A stretch of 32,491 nucleotides of DNA from the IMG/VR virus record IMGVR_UViG_3300047472_000192, positions 1 through 32,491 of that record; one strand, 5' to 3'. A model generated the notes under the pieces. That model was given only the letters and a program-made list of their open reading frames with translations. It was not told the DNA's origin and searched no databases. A program made the translations under genes and the position numbers. This DNA is from a virus. Shown in pieces: positions 23,475 to 29,596 of this stretch; within the stretch, counting starts at the first letter, position 1; the number at the start of each line of letters is the position of its first letter.

Positions 23475-25220
23475 TCATGCTGCCTCGCGCAGCGCCTGGC
23501 GCTCGACGAAGTTGGCCGCGACGATCGCCTTGGCAAGCGGCGGGCAAACAGAATTTCCGCACATGCGGACCTGCGCGCTCTTTGGTAGCTCGCGGCCGTC
23601 GTGGCCCTTGTCGATGACGTAGGACTCGGGGAAGCCCTGCGCGCGGTACAACTCGCGCGGCTGCAGCATGCGCATGCCGATATCGGCGATCTCGTATTGC
23701 CCGCCATCGACGGTCACCAGGCCGAACCGGTCCTTCGTCGTGACGGTGTGCAGCGGGTCGAACAGGCTCGGGTCCTGGTCGGTGCCGTAGTACTTCATGA
23801 GCAGCGCGCGGACCTCTGCGTGGTGCTGCCCGCCGGCGCTGATCGTTCCGAGCGGGTCGTCGGTCGCGGCGCTGTTGCTGGTGCCGCGAAGCTTCGCAAG
23901 GTTCGACGTCACGAGGCCGATCGGCGCCGCGCCGCCCGGCCGCTTCTCGAAGCTGTTGCTCGTGACGGTCGCGAGCGGATCGTGCATAGGCGCGCCGGCG
24001 CTCTCGCCATGGAACTTCGTGATGTGGGCCGTCAGCAGAGAATGCTTGTTGCCCTGGGTGGTCACGGTGTGCAGAGGATCGTCGACAGGCTGCGCCGGGT
24101 TGTCGCCGAAGTTCTGCTTGACGATCGACGCGGCCACCATGTGGTGATGGTCCTGCGTCGTGATCGTGCTGACCGGCCCGTCGACCGGCACGCCGGGACC
24201 TTCGTTGCCGCCATAGTGCTTTGCCAGAAATGCGGCGACGAGTCCGTGTTTCTGCCCGTCGACGGCAGTGCCGAGCGGCTTGTCGAGTCCAGGGACTCGC
24301 GGCGCCTGGCCGGGCCGCTCGCCGTAACCGGTTTGCACGAGCGTCGGCGACACCATCAGGTGCTCGGCCTTGCTCGTCACCGTCGACAGCGGCTCGTCGA
24401 CCGGACGGACCTTGCCGGCGTCGCCGTGCCCGGTCTGCCCGATGCGGACGATGTAGGGCTGCGGCGCGTCGATCACGTAGCGCTTGATGCCGTGCGCGAT
24501 GCGGCGCATCGTGGCCTCGGCCAGGGGGCGCTCGCGCTCGAAGATGCTCGGGCACGGCAGTGACCAGTCGATGCAGTCCGCCGCGGTGCGGTACGGCAGC
24601 CGGCCGGGCCCGTGCGTCGGCTGCGGCCAAATGACCGGCATTCCATCGCAGCGCGCGACCAGGAACAGGCGCTTGCGGATCGTCGGCGCGCCGTAGTCGC
24701 AGGCGCGCAGCTCTCGGTGCTCGATGATGTAGCCCTCGCGCTCGAGCTGGCGCTTCCATGTGCGGAAGGTGCGGCCCTTGCGCTCCGGGCACGGCCGGCC
24801 GTCAGCGGCGAGCGGCCCCCAGGTCTGGAACTCTTCGACGTTCTCGAGGCAGATGATCCGCGGGCGCACCATGCGTGCCCACTTGATGACGACCCATGCG
24901 AGGCCGCGGATCTTCTTCGACACCGGCTTGCCGCCCTTGGCTTTGCTGAAGTGCTTGCAGTCCGGCGAGGCCCACAGCAGGCCGACCGGCCGGCCCTCGG
25001 TCACCGCCAACGGGTCGACCTCGAACACGTCGCTCACGAAGTGCTCGGTCTGCGGGTGGTTCGCCTGGTGCAGGCTGACCGCCGCCGGGTCGTGGTTCAC
25101 CGCGATGTCGACGTGGCGGCCGATCGCCTGCTCTATGCCGGTGCTCGCACCGCCGCCGCCGGCGAAGAGGTCGACGACAAGCTCCTCGGCCAGGTCGAGA
25201 AGGAACTGAGGCTTAAGCAT
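23475..25220 (-). CDS. DNA cytosine C5 methyltransferase with an internal repeat region
   Basis: 581 aa from ATG 25220, overlapping the preceding stop by 8 nt. Motif I is DLFAGGGGAS (17-26). The catalytic motif IV is SPDCKHFS (85-92) with Cys 88; it has P-D-C instead of the usual P-P-C. Motif VI is ENVEE (126-130), motif VIII is RKRLFLVA (182-189), and motif X is GNSVCP (555-560). Between VIII and X, where the target-recognition domain sits, residues about 257-501 form seven degenerate repeats with a K-x-x-G...DPLxTVTT...LV pattern. It methylates cytosine in DNA, presumably to escape restriction, and lies in the same operon as the adenine enzyme. The long, repeat-based recognition region could give an unusual or broad specificity. 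Confidence 0.88.
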   Translation of the reverse strand: MLKPQFLLDLAEELVVDLFAGGGGASTGIEQAIGRHVDIAVNHDPAAVSLHQANHPQTEHFVSDVFEVDPLAVTEGRPVGLLWASPDCKHFSKAKGGKPVSKKIRGLAWVVIKWARMVRPRIICLENVEEFQTWGPLAADGRPCPERKGRTFRTWKRQLEREGYIIEHRELRACDYGAPTIRKRLFLVARCDGMPVIWPQPTHGPGRLPYRTAADCIDWSLPCPSIFERERPLAEATMRRIAHGIKRYVIDAPQPYIVRIGQTGHGDAGKVRPVDEPLSTVTSKAEHLMVSPTLVQTGYGERPGQAPRVPGLDKPLGTAVDGQKHGLVAAFLAKHYGGNEGPGVPVDGPVSTITTQDHHHMVAASIVKQNFGDNPAQPVDDPLHTVTTQGNKHSLLTAHITKFHGESAGAPMHDPLATVTSNSFEKRPGGAAPIGLVTSNLAKLRGTSNSAATDDPLGTISAGGQHHAEVRALLMKYYGTDQDPSLFDPLHTVTTKDRFGLVTVDGGQYEIADIGMRMLQPRELYRAQGFPESYVIDKGHDGRELPKSAQVRMCGNSVCPPLAKAIVAANFVERQALREAA

Positions 25221-25680
25221 CGCAACCCTTCCCGATCGACCCGATGTCCTCAGGCGCGGTGAACTTCTCCCAGTGGATCCAGCCTTGCTCGGGGCAGTGG
25301 AAGCCCCATTGGCGGTAGCGCGGCCCGGTGATGAAGAGCGACCAGCATGGTCCGTCTGTCAGTTCGACGCGGTGCGCGATGCGCCCGGTCCAGCGAATGC
25401 GCACGGCGCCGGCTTCGAGTTCCTGGCGGTGGCTGATGCCGCCGGCGGCGATGGTGTGATCGACGTAGCGGCCGCGCAGCAGGATCGAGGCGTTCGCCCA
25501 CGGGTGATCGTGGAGCGCGCGGTCGTCGTCGCTGCGGCGGAAGTTGTGCAGGTAGACGTTGAAGACCTTGTTGCGCGGGATCACGAACCAGCGCAGCAGG
25601 TAGGGCCGGTCGGCGCCGCCGATGATGAAGTCCGGCGCGCGGCGCGTGACGCGCGCGATCAGCCAGTCGGCCCACTTCAT
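25213..25680 (-). CDS. Cupin-like small phage protein (155 aa)
   Basis: The start is ATG 25680, set by the ATGA overlap with the upstream stop. The core ALHDHPWANASILLRGRYVD has an HxHxW pair, followed by strands and IRWTGRIAHRVELTDGPCW, as in cupin-type barrels that bind a metal or a small ligand. The N-terminus MKWADWLIARVTRRAPDFII and the C-terminal FITGPRYRQWGFHCPEQGWI are well-formed segments seen in a recurrent phage protein group. Its stop overlaps the cytosine methyltransferase start by 8 nt, which links them in translation. A role in DNA modification is possible by association but not shown. Confidence 0.65.
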   Translation of the reverse strand: MKWADWLIARVTRRAPDFIIGGADRPYLLRWFVIPRNKVFNVYLHNFRRSDDDRALHDHPWANASILLRGRYVDHTIAAGGISHRQELEAGAVRIRWTGRIAHRVELTDGPCWSLFITGPRYRQWGFHCPEQGWIHWEKFTAPEDIGSIGKGCDA

Positions 25681-25910
25681 GAGCGTGCCTCCCGGATCTC
25701 GAACACCGTCTCGTAGCGCCCCATCGCGAGCGGCGGCGTGGACTGCTGGCTGACCGTCAGCACCAGCCCTCCCCGCTTGAACGCTTCGAGCAGCCGGATG
25801 GTCGTGACGCGGAGGCGCTCCTCGGTCGGGGCGTCGCCTCCGAGCATCACGTCGAGCAGCGCGGCTTTTTCGAGCAACGTGGCGTGCTCGGCCTCGAGGA
25901 TGGTCCTCAT
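25677..25910 (-). CDS. Small early protein (77 aa)
   Basis: 77 aa from ATG 25910, with ATGA overlaps on both sides. It is helical at the N-terminus (MRTILEAEHATLLEKAALLD; TEERLRVTTIRLLEAFKRGG) and ends in a beta segment (GRYETVFEIREARS). No motif is recognised. The tight coupling suggests it is expressed at the same level as its neighbours. Confidence 0.6.
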   Translation of the reverse strand: MRTILEAEHATLLEKAALLDVMLGGDAPTEERLRVTTIRLLEAFKRGGLVLTVSQQSTPPLAMGRYETVFEIREARS

Positions 25911-26206
25911 GCGTGGGCCACTCCTTCAAGGTCGTAGGCCAGCGCGTCGCCGCGGATCGGAACAAGCCATGCGTCCTCGACCGCTTCGAGGTAGACCGGC
26001 TCGCCGATGTAGCGATCGCCATTCGGGCACGTCGCGTTGCCCGTCATGACGAAGTCGATGCGCCGATCGATCGTCCAGCATGGACGACCGTGGGTGCCGC
26101 CGGGAAAACTCGTCACGACGGTGACGAAGCGGTCCCTCAGGTCCGAGCCGGCGGGCGGCGGATAGGCGATGCGAGCAAGATCGCCCGGCTTACACCTCAA
26201 GGTCAT
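25907..26206 (-). CDS. Small early protein with beta-barrel-like pattern (99 aa)
   Basis: 99 aa from ATG 26206, with ATGA overlaps at both ends. The sequence MTLRCKPGDLARIAYPPPAG followed by RFVTVVTSFPGGTHGRPCWT and a final DAWLVPIRGDALAYDLEG is a pattern of short strands with a KPGDLAxI start, seen in small phage proteins with SH3-like or barrel folds. The C-terminal phrase LVPIRG is common in that group. Function unknown. Confidence 0.6.
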   Translation of the reverse strand: MTLRCKPGDLARIAYPPPAGSDLRDRFVTVVTSFPGGTHGRPCWTIDRRIDFVMTGNATCPNGDRYIGEPVYLEAVEDAWLVPIRGDALAYDLEGVAHA

Positions 26207-26466
26207 AGGTCTTGCTCCTTCAGCGCCTCAAGGGCGCGCCGTCGTTCGTTGCGCTGCCGTCGGCGAAGGCCGCCGCCGTCCGACCCGATGTGCCAACCCG
26301 AGCACAAACTGCAGCGGTAGATGTCCGAGTTCTTGTCGTTGCGGCTGCGGCGCTTCGCAACGCGTTGCACCAGCGGCGCCGACTCGAACCGCTTCTTTCC
26401 CTCGCAGCCGATCGCCGCGAAGCCCTGGCGAGCAACGCGGTCCGCGCGCTCGCTGTGTTTGCTCAT
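26203..26466 (-). CDS. Small basic protein with CxxC motif (87 aa)
   Basis: The start is ATG 26466, chosen by the ATGA overlap with the preceding frame. The protein is very basic (LRRRQRNERRRALEALKEQD at the C-terminus) and carries a CSLCSGWHIG motif at about residues 53-62, which resembles the YxCxxCxxWHxG mini zinc motif of small phage proteins. The basic tails suggest nucleic-acid binding. No family name is known to me. Confidence 0.6.
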   Translation of the reverse strand: MSKHSERADRVARQGFAAIGCEGKKRFESAPLVQRVAKRRSRNDKNSDIYRCSLCSGWHIGSDGGGLRRRQRNERRRALEALKEQDL

Positions 26467-26844
26467 GCGCCATCGCCGCGACGGAACAGTGGTTTTGCCG
26501 AGCCGTTCGAACTTGCTGCCGGGGCCGTCCGGTCGGTCTTGACGATGAAGCCGCGGGCGATCGACGCGCGGGTGATGTGGCCCCACACGCGCAGTTCATC
26601 GGGAGGCGAACAGCTCGCGCTCGATGACACCGCGCGCCATCTCGATCGTGAACAGCCCGTGCTGGCCGCGCGCGAACGTGCGCATGCAGGTCAGCGCCTG
26701 GTCGATCCACCCGGCGTTGTCCCTGTCGGTGCGCGCCGCGACGCGCGCAATCGCGGCGTCAGCGACCTCGTGCGCGTTGCGCATGCGCTTGGCGTGCGAC
26801 ATCGGTTCAATCGCCATGCCTTCGAGGGAAAGCTGTGGGGTCAT
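26463..26844 (-). pseudogene. Winged-helix-like phage gene split by a +1 frameshift
   Basis: From ATG 26844 (ATGA overlap with the preceding stop) the frame codes 82 aa and ends at 26596 with ...IERELFASR. In the next frame the sequence continues SPPDELRVWGHITRASIARG... to LFRRGDGA and stops at 26463, which is exactly the ATGA overlap with the next gene. Joined by omitting one T near 26610, the product is 126 aa and resembles a phage protein in which a helical N-terminus (IDQALTCMRTFARGQHGLFT) is followed by a DELRVWGHITR...IVKTDRT wing and an SSNGSAKPLFRRG end. The overlap fits the joined version. Possible explanations are sequencing error, a recent mutation, or ribosomal frameshifting. Confidence 0.6.
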
Positions 26845-27032
26845 GCCGGCGCTCCTTGTGCCAGGCGCGTCGCGTGCGCCACGAGCCACGAGACAGCAAA
26901 GGCGACCGGCCCCTTGCCGCCTTCGAGGTAGGTGCAGGCGGTTTGGCCGTTCTCGACGGCGCGCACCACGACGACCGACCCGCTCGGCAGGCGGAAGCGC
27001 TCGCCGGCAAAGACCTGCGACTGCCTCTTCAT
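26841..27032 (-). CDS. Small early protein (63 aa)
   Basis: 63 aa from ATG 27032, where the ATGA overlap with the preceding stop sets the start. It contains MKRQSQVFAGERFRLPSGSV followed by short strands (VVVVRAVENGQTACTYLEGG) and a helix (AFAVSWLVAHATRLAQG). The pattern of two to three strands then a helix is typical of small phage regulators but no family is recognised. Confidence 0.6.
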   Translation of the reverse strand: MKRQSQVFAGERFRLPSGSVVVVRAVENGQTACTYLEGGKGPVAFAVSWLVAHATRLAQGAPA

Positions 27033-27286
27033 GCGGCCGCCTTCTCTCGATGGGCCGTGCGCACGACCGGCGGATTGCAGCGGCCCTCCCCCAGCATCTG
27101 GCGGCGGTATGCGGGATCGCAGTCCGCGCAGTGGTTGAAGGCCTCGTCGAAGCGGCCGACCTTGAAGGGGCGCACGACACCGTGCTTCACCTCCTGCGCG
27201 CTGACCAGATAGGCGACCCATTGCAGACGATCGGGGAAGCACGCCGGCGTGGGCGGGGCGTGGATCGCGATGAGCTTGGCGTTCAT
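27029..27286 (-). CDS. Small Cys-containing early protein (85 aa)
   Basis: The start is ATG 27286, set by the one-base TGATG junction with the preceding gene. The N-terminus MNAKLIAIHAPPTPACFPDR is followed by a helix and by HCADC...GRC, which could be a zinc site (C-x2-C-x11-C). Basic residues at the end suggest contact with nucleic acid. Function unknown. Confidence 0.6.
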   Translation of the reverse strand: MNAKLIAIHAPPTPACFPDRLQWVAYLVSAQEVKHGVVRPFKVGRFDEAFNHCADCDPAYRRQMLGEGRCNPPVVRTAHREKAAA

Positions 27287-27573
27287 CAGCGGCGCCCTCC
27301 GAGGGTTTCGGCCATGTTCCTGGCCGCGACAGCCGTGCGCTCGGTGTGTACCTTGTCGACCTCTTCCTTCCCGAACATCGCAATGGCCAACAACTCGCGC
27401 AAGCAGTCGCTCCCGCTCGTGTATCCAAGGTCGCGCCAATACACCTCAAACCTCGCGGCCATGTCCTCAGGCAGCAGCGTCGACTGCCGGACCGTGCATT
27501 TGCCCTGCACCGCCGAGGACATCGGCCGCGCGAAGAGCGATGACGAGTGGTTCGCTGAGGTCTTTGCGGCCAT
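27286..27573 (-). CDS. Ribbon-helix-helix-like regulator candidate (95 aa)
   Basis: 95 aa from ATG 27573 (a TTG at 27588 and an inner ATG at about 27522 are alternatives). The segment TVRQSTLLPEDMAARFEVYW then RDLGYTSGSDCLRELLAIAM has the strand-helix-helix order of MetJ/Arc-type DNA-binding proteins (short strand, LPxxMxxRF helix, GYTSxSDxLRELL helix). The first 25 residues are poorly ordered and may not be translated. It is the second gene after cro and would regulate early transcription or partition, if the fold is right. An opposite-strand frame covers its 5' half. Confidence 0.55.
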   Translation of the reverse strand: MAAKTSANHSSSLFARPMSSAVQGKCTVRQSTLLPEDMAARFEVYWRDLGYTSGSDCLRELLAIAMFGKEEVDKVHTERTAVAARNMAETLGGRR

Positions 27574-27663
27574 GCTTGTCCGAGTCAATCGTTTGGTGAT
27601 GCAGGAGTACTTGCGGCGGATCGGCGAGCTCGGGACGAACCCGTGATCACCACGGCCGCTCCA

Positions 27664-27864
27664 CTACGCGCGGGCGGCGTCGGGCTCGGGGACCATCTCC
27701 TCCAACGTCACAATCCCGTCCGTGAAACTGCGGACCTCTTTCATGTGGTCCAGCGGCACGCCGTTCCGCTTCCACTGCGAGACGGCCGCACGGGACACAC
27801 CGAAGTGCGCAGCGAGCGCGGTCAGACGACCGCTTTCGGATTCGAGCCATGTGGTCAGGTCCAT
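27664..27864 (-). CDS. Cro-type (YdaS-like) repressor
   Basis: 66 aa from ATG 27864. LTALAAHFGVSRAAVSQWKR is a classic helix-turn-helix, followed by NGVPLDHMKEVRSFTDG and an acidic end, matching the YdaS/Cro group (normally 60-75 aa). It is the first gene of the leftward early operon and is divergent from the CI-type gene. The -10 box (TAAACT) of its promoter ends 7 bases before the ATG, so transcription is likely to begin at or next to the ATG and the message may be leaderless. By position it is the lytic repressor that competes with the 27940 repressor at the shared operators. Confidence 0.8.
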   Translation of the reverse strand: MDLTTWLESESGRLTALAAHFGVSRAAVSQWKRNGVPLDHMKEVRSFTDGIVTLEEMVPEPDAARA

Positions 27865-27870
27865 GCCGCA

Positions 27871-27900
27871 AGTTTAGATGTCTCTAAACGAAGTGGTCAA
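27871..27900 (-). promoter_or_regulatory. Leftward early promoter of cro, with operator
   Basis: On the minus strand TTGACC (27900-27895), an 18-base spacer and TAAACT (27876-27871). The palindrome GTTTAGATGTCTCTAAAC (27872-27889) covers most of the spacer and five bases of the -10, so a bound repressor would block RNA polymerase. The same architecture recurs at 29517-29559. Confidence 0.65.
27872..27889. promoter_or_regulatory. Operator 1: GTTTAG-N6-CTAAAC palindrome
   Basis: An 18-bp inverted repeat, GTTTAGATGTCTCTAAAC, with perfect 7-base arms (GTTTAGA/TCTAAAC). The length and symmetry are those of a lambdoid operator bound by a dimer. A second 18-bp copy with the same arms (GTTTAG-N6-CTAAAC) is at 29541-29558. 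Confidence 0.7.
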
Positions 27901-27907
27901 GCGATTT

Positions 27908-27926
27908 CTAAACCGATGTTGTTTAG
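27908..27926. promoter_or_regulatory. Additional operator half sites near the repressor start
   Basis: CTAAAC (27908-27913) and GTTTAG (27921-27926) form an inverted pair with a 7-base spacer and opposite arrangement to the main operator (arms point outward). They lie just before the 27940 start, so they may serve autoregulation of the repressor gene. The CTAAAC half, read on the minus strand, is the GTTTAGAAA half site that precedes the -35 of the cro promoter. Confidence 0.45.
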
Positions 27927-27939
27927 GATTCGCTTACCT

Positions 27940-28581
27940 ATGGATGCCGACCGCCGCGCTAGGCTCGTGGAGTTGTTCGACGGCCCCTTGTTCAAGGGGG
28001 ACCGGGCGAAGCTCATTGCCAAGTCCGGCCTGACCAAGGGGCGCATCGCACAGTTTTTCGATCCTGGCCAGCCCTTCGGGGAGCGCGCGGCGCGTGGACT
28101 TGCTCAGCGTCTCGGTTTGCCGGAAAACTATTTCGACTCGGCCGGTAAGTCAGGACTGACGGAAGCGCCGGCGGCCGCGCCCGTTGAACCGGTCTATGAC
28201 ATCTCGCCCAGCGAGTGGGGCACGCTGCAGGATCTGCGTGACATGCACGAGGACGACCGCGCCGCGCTTCTGCGGGAGGCACGCGAGAGGTCCGAGCGCT
28301 TCAAGGCCCATCGCGCGCAGATCCTGAAGGACTACGGCATCACCGGCGAGGCAGACCCCAACAAGGTCAACCGCATCCCGTTTGCTCCACGACGCGGGTC
28401 GGCAACCAAAAAGGTGCGTGTCGTGGAAGAACTCACGGAGACGGCAACCGCCGAGGCTACGGCGGCGCCCGCGCAGGCCGAAACCCCCAAGGTCCAAAAG
28501 ACCAATCCACGACCATCGAGCCGCTACATAGCCCAGGGTCACCACCCATCGCCAGCGGCCAAGAAGTCCGCGAAAGGATGA
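27940..28581 (+). CDS. CI-type repressor without peptidase domain (213 aa)
   Basis: The start is taken as ATG 27940 (MDADRRARLVELFDGPLFKG); an in-frame ATG at 27916 would add 8 residues. Residues about 20-45 (GDRAKLIAKSGLTKGRIAQF) form a helix-turn-helix, followed by GERAARGLAQRLGLPENYF. A helical middle part (SEWGTLQDLRDMHEDDRAAL, LREARERSERF) could mediate dimerisation, and the last 60 residues are low-complexity and basic. No LexA/S24 peptidase or Ala-Gly cleavage site is present, so RecA-driven self-cleavage is unlikely. It faces cro across the 27865-27939 switch, the position of CI in lambda. Confidence 0.7.
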   Translation: MDADRRARLVELFDGPLFKGDRAKLIAKSGLTKGRIAQFFDPGQPFGERAARGLAQRLGLPENYFDSAGKSGLTEAPAAAPVEPVYDISPSEWGTLQDLRDMHEDDRAALLREARERSERFKAHRAQILKDYGITGEADPNKVNRIPFAPRRGSATKKVRVVEELTETATAEATAAPAQAETPKVQKTNPRPSSRYIAQGHHPSPAAKKSAKG

Positions 28582-28841
28582 CGGGCCGCCCGTACACGCT
28601 GATCCCCGATGCCGTCTCTCACGAGACCATCGAGGCCCTCGAGCAGCTCGCCGCGCAAGCTCGAGCTGGCGAGGTCATTGGCGTTGGCTTCGTGGCGCTG
28701 CTCAAGCGGCGCCGCTACATCGCAAACACCGCGGGCGAATGCCGGAACGACCCCACCCTGACGCGCGGCATGGTGCTAGCGCTCGACGATGAATTGCGCT
28801 CGCTCGTTCACGGGAGGTCGTTCGATGACACGCATCTCTAA
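28578..28841 (+). CDS. Conserved small protein cotranscribed with the repressor (87 aa)
   Basis: 87 aa from ATG 28578, which overlaps the repressor stop by 4 nt (ATGA). The core QLAAQARAGEVIGVGFVALL, then KRRRYIANTAGECRNDPTLT, then RGMVLALDDELRSLVHGR is a pattern I recognise from small phage proteins encoded next to repressors and replication genes, all with a GEVIGxxFxxxxKRRRY core. Function unknown. The overlap indicates coexpression with the repressor, hence probably in lysogeny. Confidence 0.65.
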   Translation: MTGRPYTLIPDAVSHETIEALEQLAAQARAGEVIGVGFVALLKRRRYIANTAGECRNDPTLTRGMVLALDDELRSLVHGRSFDDTHL

Positions 28842-29229
28842 GGTGCTGCGGGCGCTCGCTGTTATCGGGCTCTGCGTTGCCACCGTCACACCGACGCAGG
28901 CGCGCTGCTCTGAGCGGCCATGCATCCGTACGCAGGGCACGGAGATGTCCGCGAAAGAGGTCATCGCAATGACCGACTCCTGCGACGACTTCCTCAAGGA
29001 TGGCCTCGGTCGAAGGGTGCTGCGAATGAGTCTGCAGCAGATTGCGGACGAGTCGCGCGGGCGAGCCACGCCGCTCGCACGCGCGTCGTTTGCATTCGAT
29101 CGGCTCTACGACAGTCCTCTGAAATTTGAGCGCAAGACAAGGGCTGAGGACACGAGTTATGCACAGATCGAGCAGGCGTGTCGACAAGCTGAAAGAGACT
29201 TCAATGACGACAGCAAATGGGCGCGTTGA
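28825..29229 (+). CDS. Exported protein in the repressor operon (134 aa)
   Basis: The start is ATG 28825, 7 bases after GGGAGG (28812-28817) and overlapping the preceding gene by 17 nt; earlier in-frame starts lack such a site. Residues 1-26 (RISKVLRALAVIGLCVATVT, ending TQARC) form a signal peptide with probable cleavage near the Ala at 25-26. The mature part has four Cys (CSERPC, SCDDF, QAC) and is mainly helical and charged. It is directly followed by a secreted HNH nuclease gene. The family is not recognised. An immunity or partner role for the nuclease, or an envelope-stress or exclusion role, are both possible. Confidence 0.6.
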   Translation: MTRISKVLRALAVIGLCVATVTPTQARCSERPCIRTQGTEMSAKEVIAMTDSCDDFLKDGLGRRVLRMSLQQIADESRGRATPLARASFAFDRLYDSPLKFERKTRAEDTSYAQIEQACRQAERDFNDDSKWAR

Positions 29230-29516
29230 GAGCGTTGTCGGTGCTGTGCATACTGCTCGCCACATCTCAGTTGGCGGCACCTGTCCCAAGGTCAGCAGCG
29301 GCAAAAGCTGAGTTCAAGCGGCACCACCCTTGTCCGGCCACCGGGCAATCTAGGGGAGCGTGCACAGGCTGGGTCATCGACCACCGCGTAGCACTCTGCG
29401 TCGGCGGACGCGACGAGCCGCAAAACATGCAGTGGCAGACCGTCGATGACGCCAAGGCGAAGGACCGGTGGGAGTGCCGATCAGGCTGGGAACGAAAGCT
29501 CATCGACTCGCGATGA
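29217..29516 (+). CDS. Exported HNH nuclease (99 aa)
   Basis: 99 aa from ATG 29217, overlapping the preceding gene by 13 nt. Residues 1-28 (RALSVLCILLATSQLAAPVP) are a signal peptide. The mature part is an HNH unit with WVIDHRVALCVGGRDEPQNM then QWQTVDDAKAKDRWE: the Asp55-His56 pair, Gly-Gly, Asn70 and the KAKDRWE helix are in the usual order. Cys39, 49, 61 and 87 could bind structural zinc or form disulfides. Small HNH proteins of this kind are widespread, but here the export signal and the repressor operon suggest periplasmic action in lysogens, for instance against incoming DNA. That is an inference. Confidence 0.75.
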   Translation: MGALRALSVLCILLATSQLAAPVPRSAAAKAEFKRHHPCPATGQSRGACTGWVIDHRVALCVGGRDEPQNMQWQTVDDAKAKDRWECRSGWERKLIDSR

Positions 29517-29559
29517 GTTTAGAAAGTGCTTGACCTCTCGGTTTAGCTTGTCCTAAACT
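29517..29559 (+). promoter_or_regulatory. Rightward early promoter (PL-like) with operator
   Basis: Plus strand: half site GTTTAGAAA (29517-29525), TTGACC (29530-29535), an 18-base spacer and TAAACT (29554-29559). The palindrome GTTTAGCTTGTCCTAAAC (29541-29558) spans spacer and -10. Box sequence, spacing and half-site position equal those of the cro promoter on the other strand. It should drive the recombination genes from 29597, with a leader of about 30 nt. Confidence 0.7.
29541..29558. promoter_or_regulatory. Operator 2: GTTTAG-N6-CTAAAC palindrome
   Basis: An 18-bp inverted repeat, GTTTAGCTTGTCCTAAAC, with 6-base arms identical to operator 1 (27872-27889). It overlaps the -10 box of the promoter, which fits repression by the same dimeric protein. 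Confidence 0.7.
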
Positions 29560-29596
29560 GCTCTCCACGCGCCGAAGACGGTGCGATGGAGCGCAG

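Noticed and set aside
22432-23478. A long minus-strand frame that starts by ATGA overlap with the cytosine methyltransferase and ends by ATGA overlap with the adenine methyltransferase.
   Set aside because: Its translation is Arg/Gly/Pro-rich without fold-like pattern, and it lies antisense to three mutually related plus-strand proteins that are much more protein-like. The overlaps are tempting, but I take the frame as a GC-driven shadow; strand-specific RNA-seq would settle it.
27461-27646. A plus-strand frame ending in a helical-looking segment (SDDEWFAEVFAAMLVRVNRL...).
   Set aside because: It overlaps the minus-strand ribbon-helix-helix candidate, lacks a ribosome-binding site at its ATG and has no neighbour in the same direction before the repressor. 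The last 50 residues look better than most shadows, so it is kept only as a doubt.
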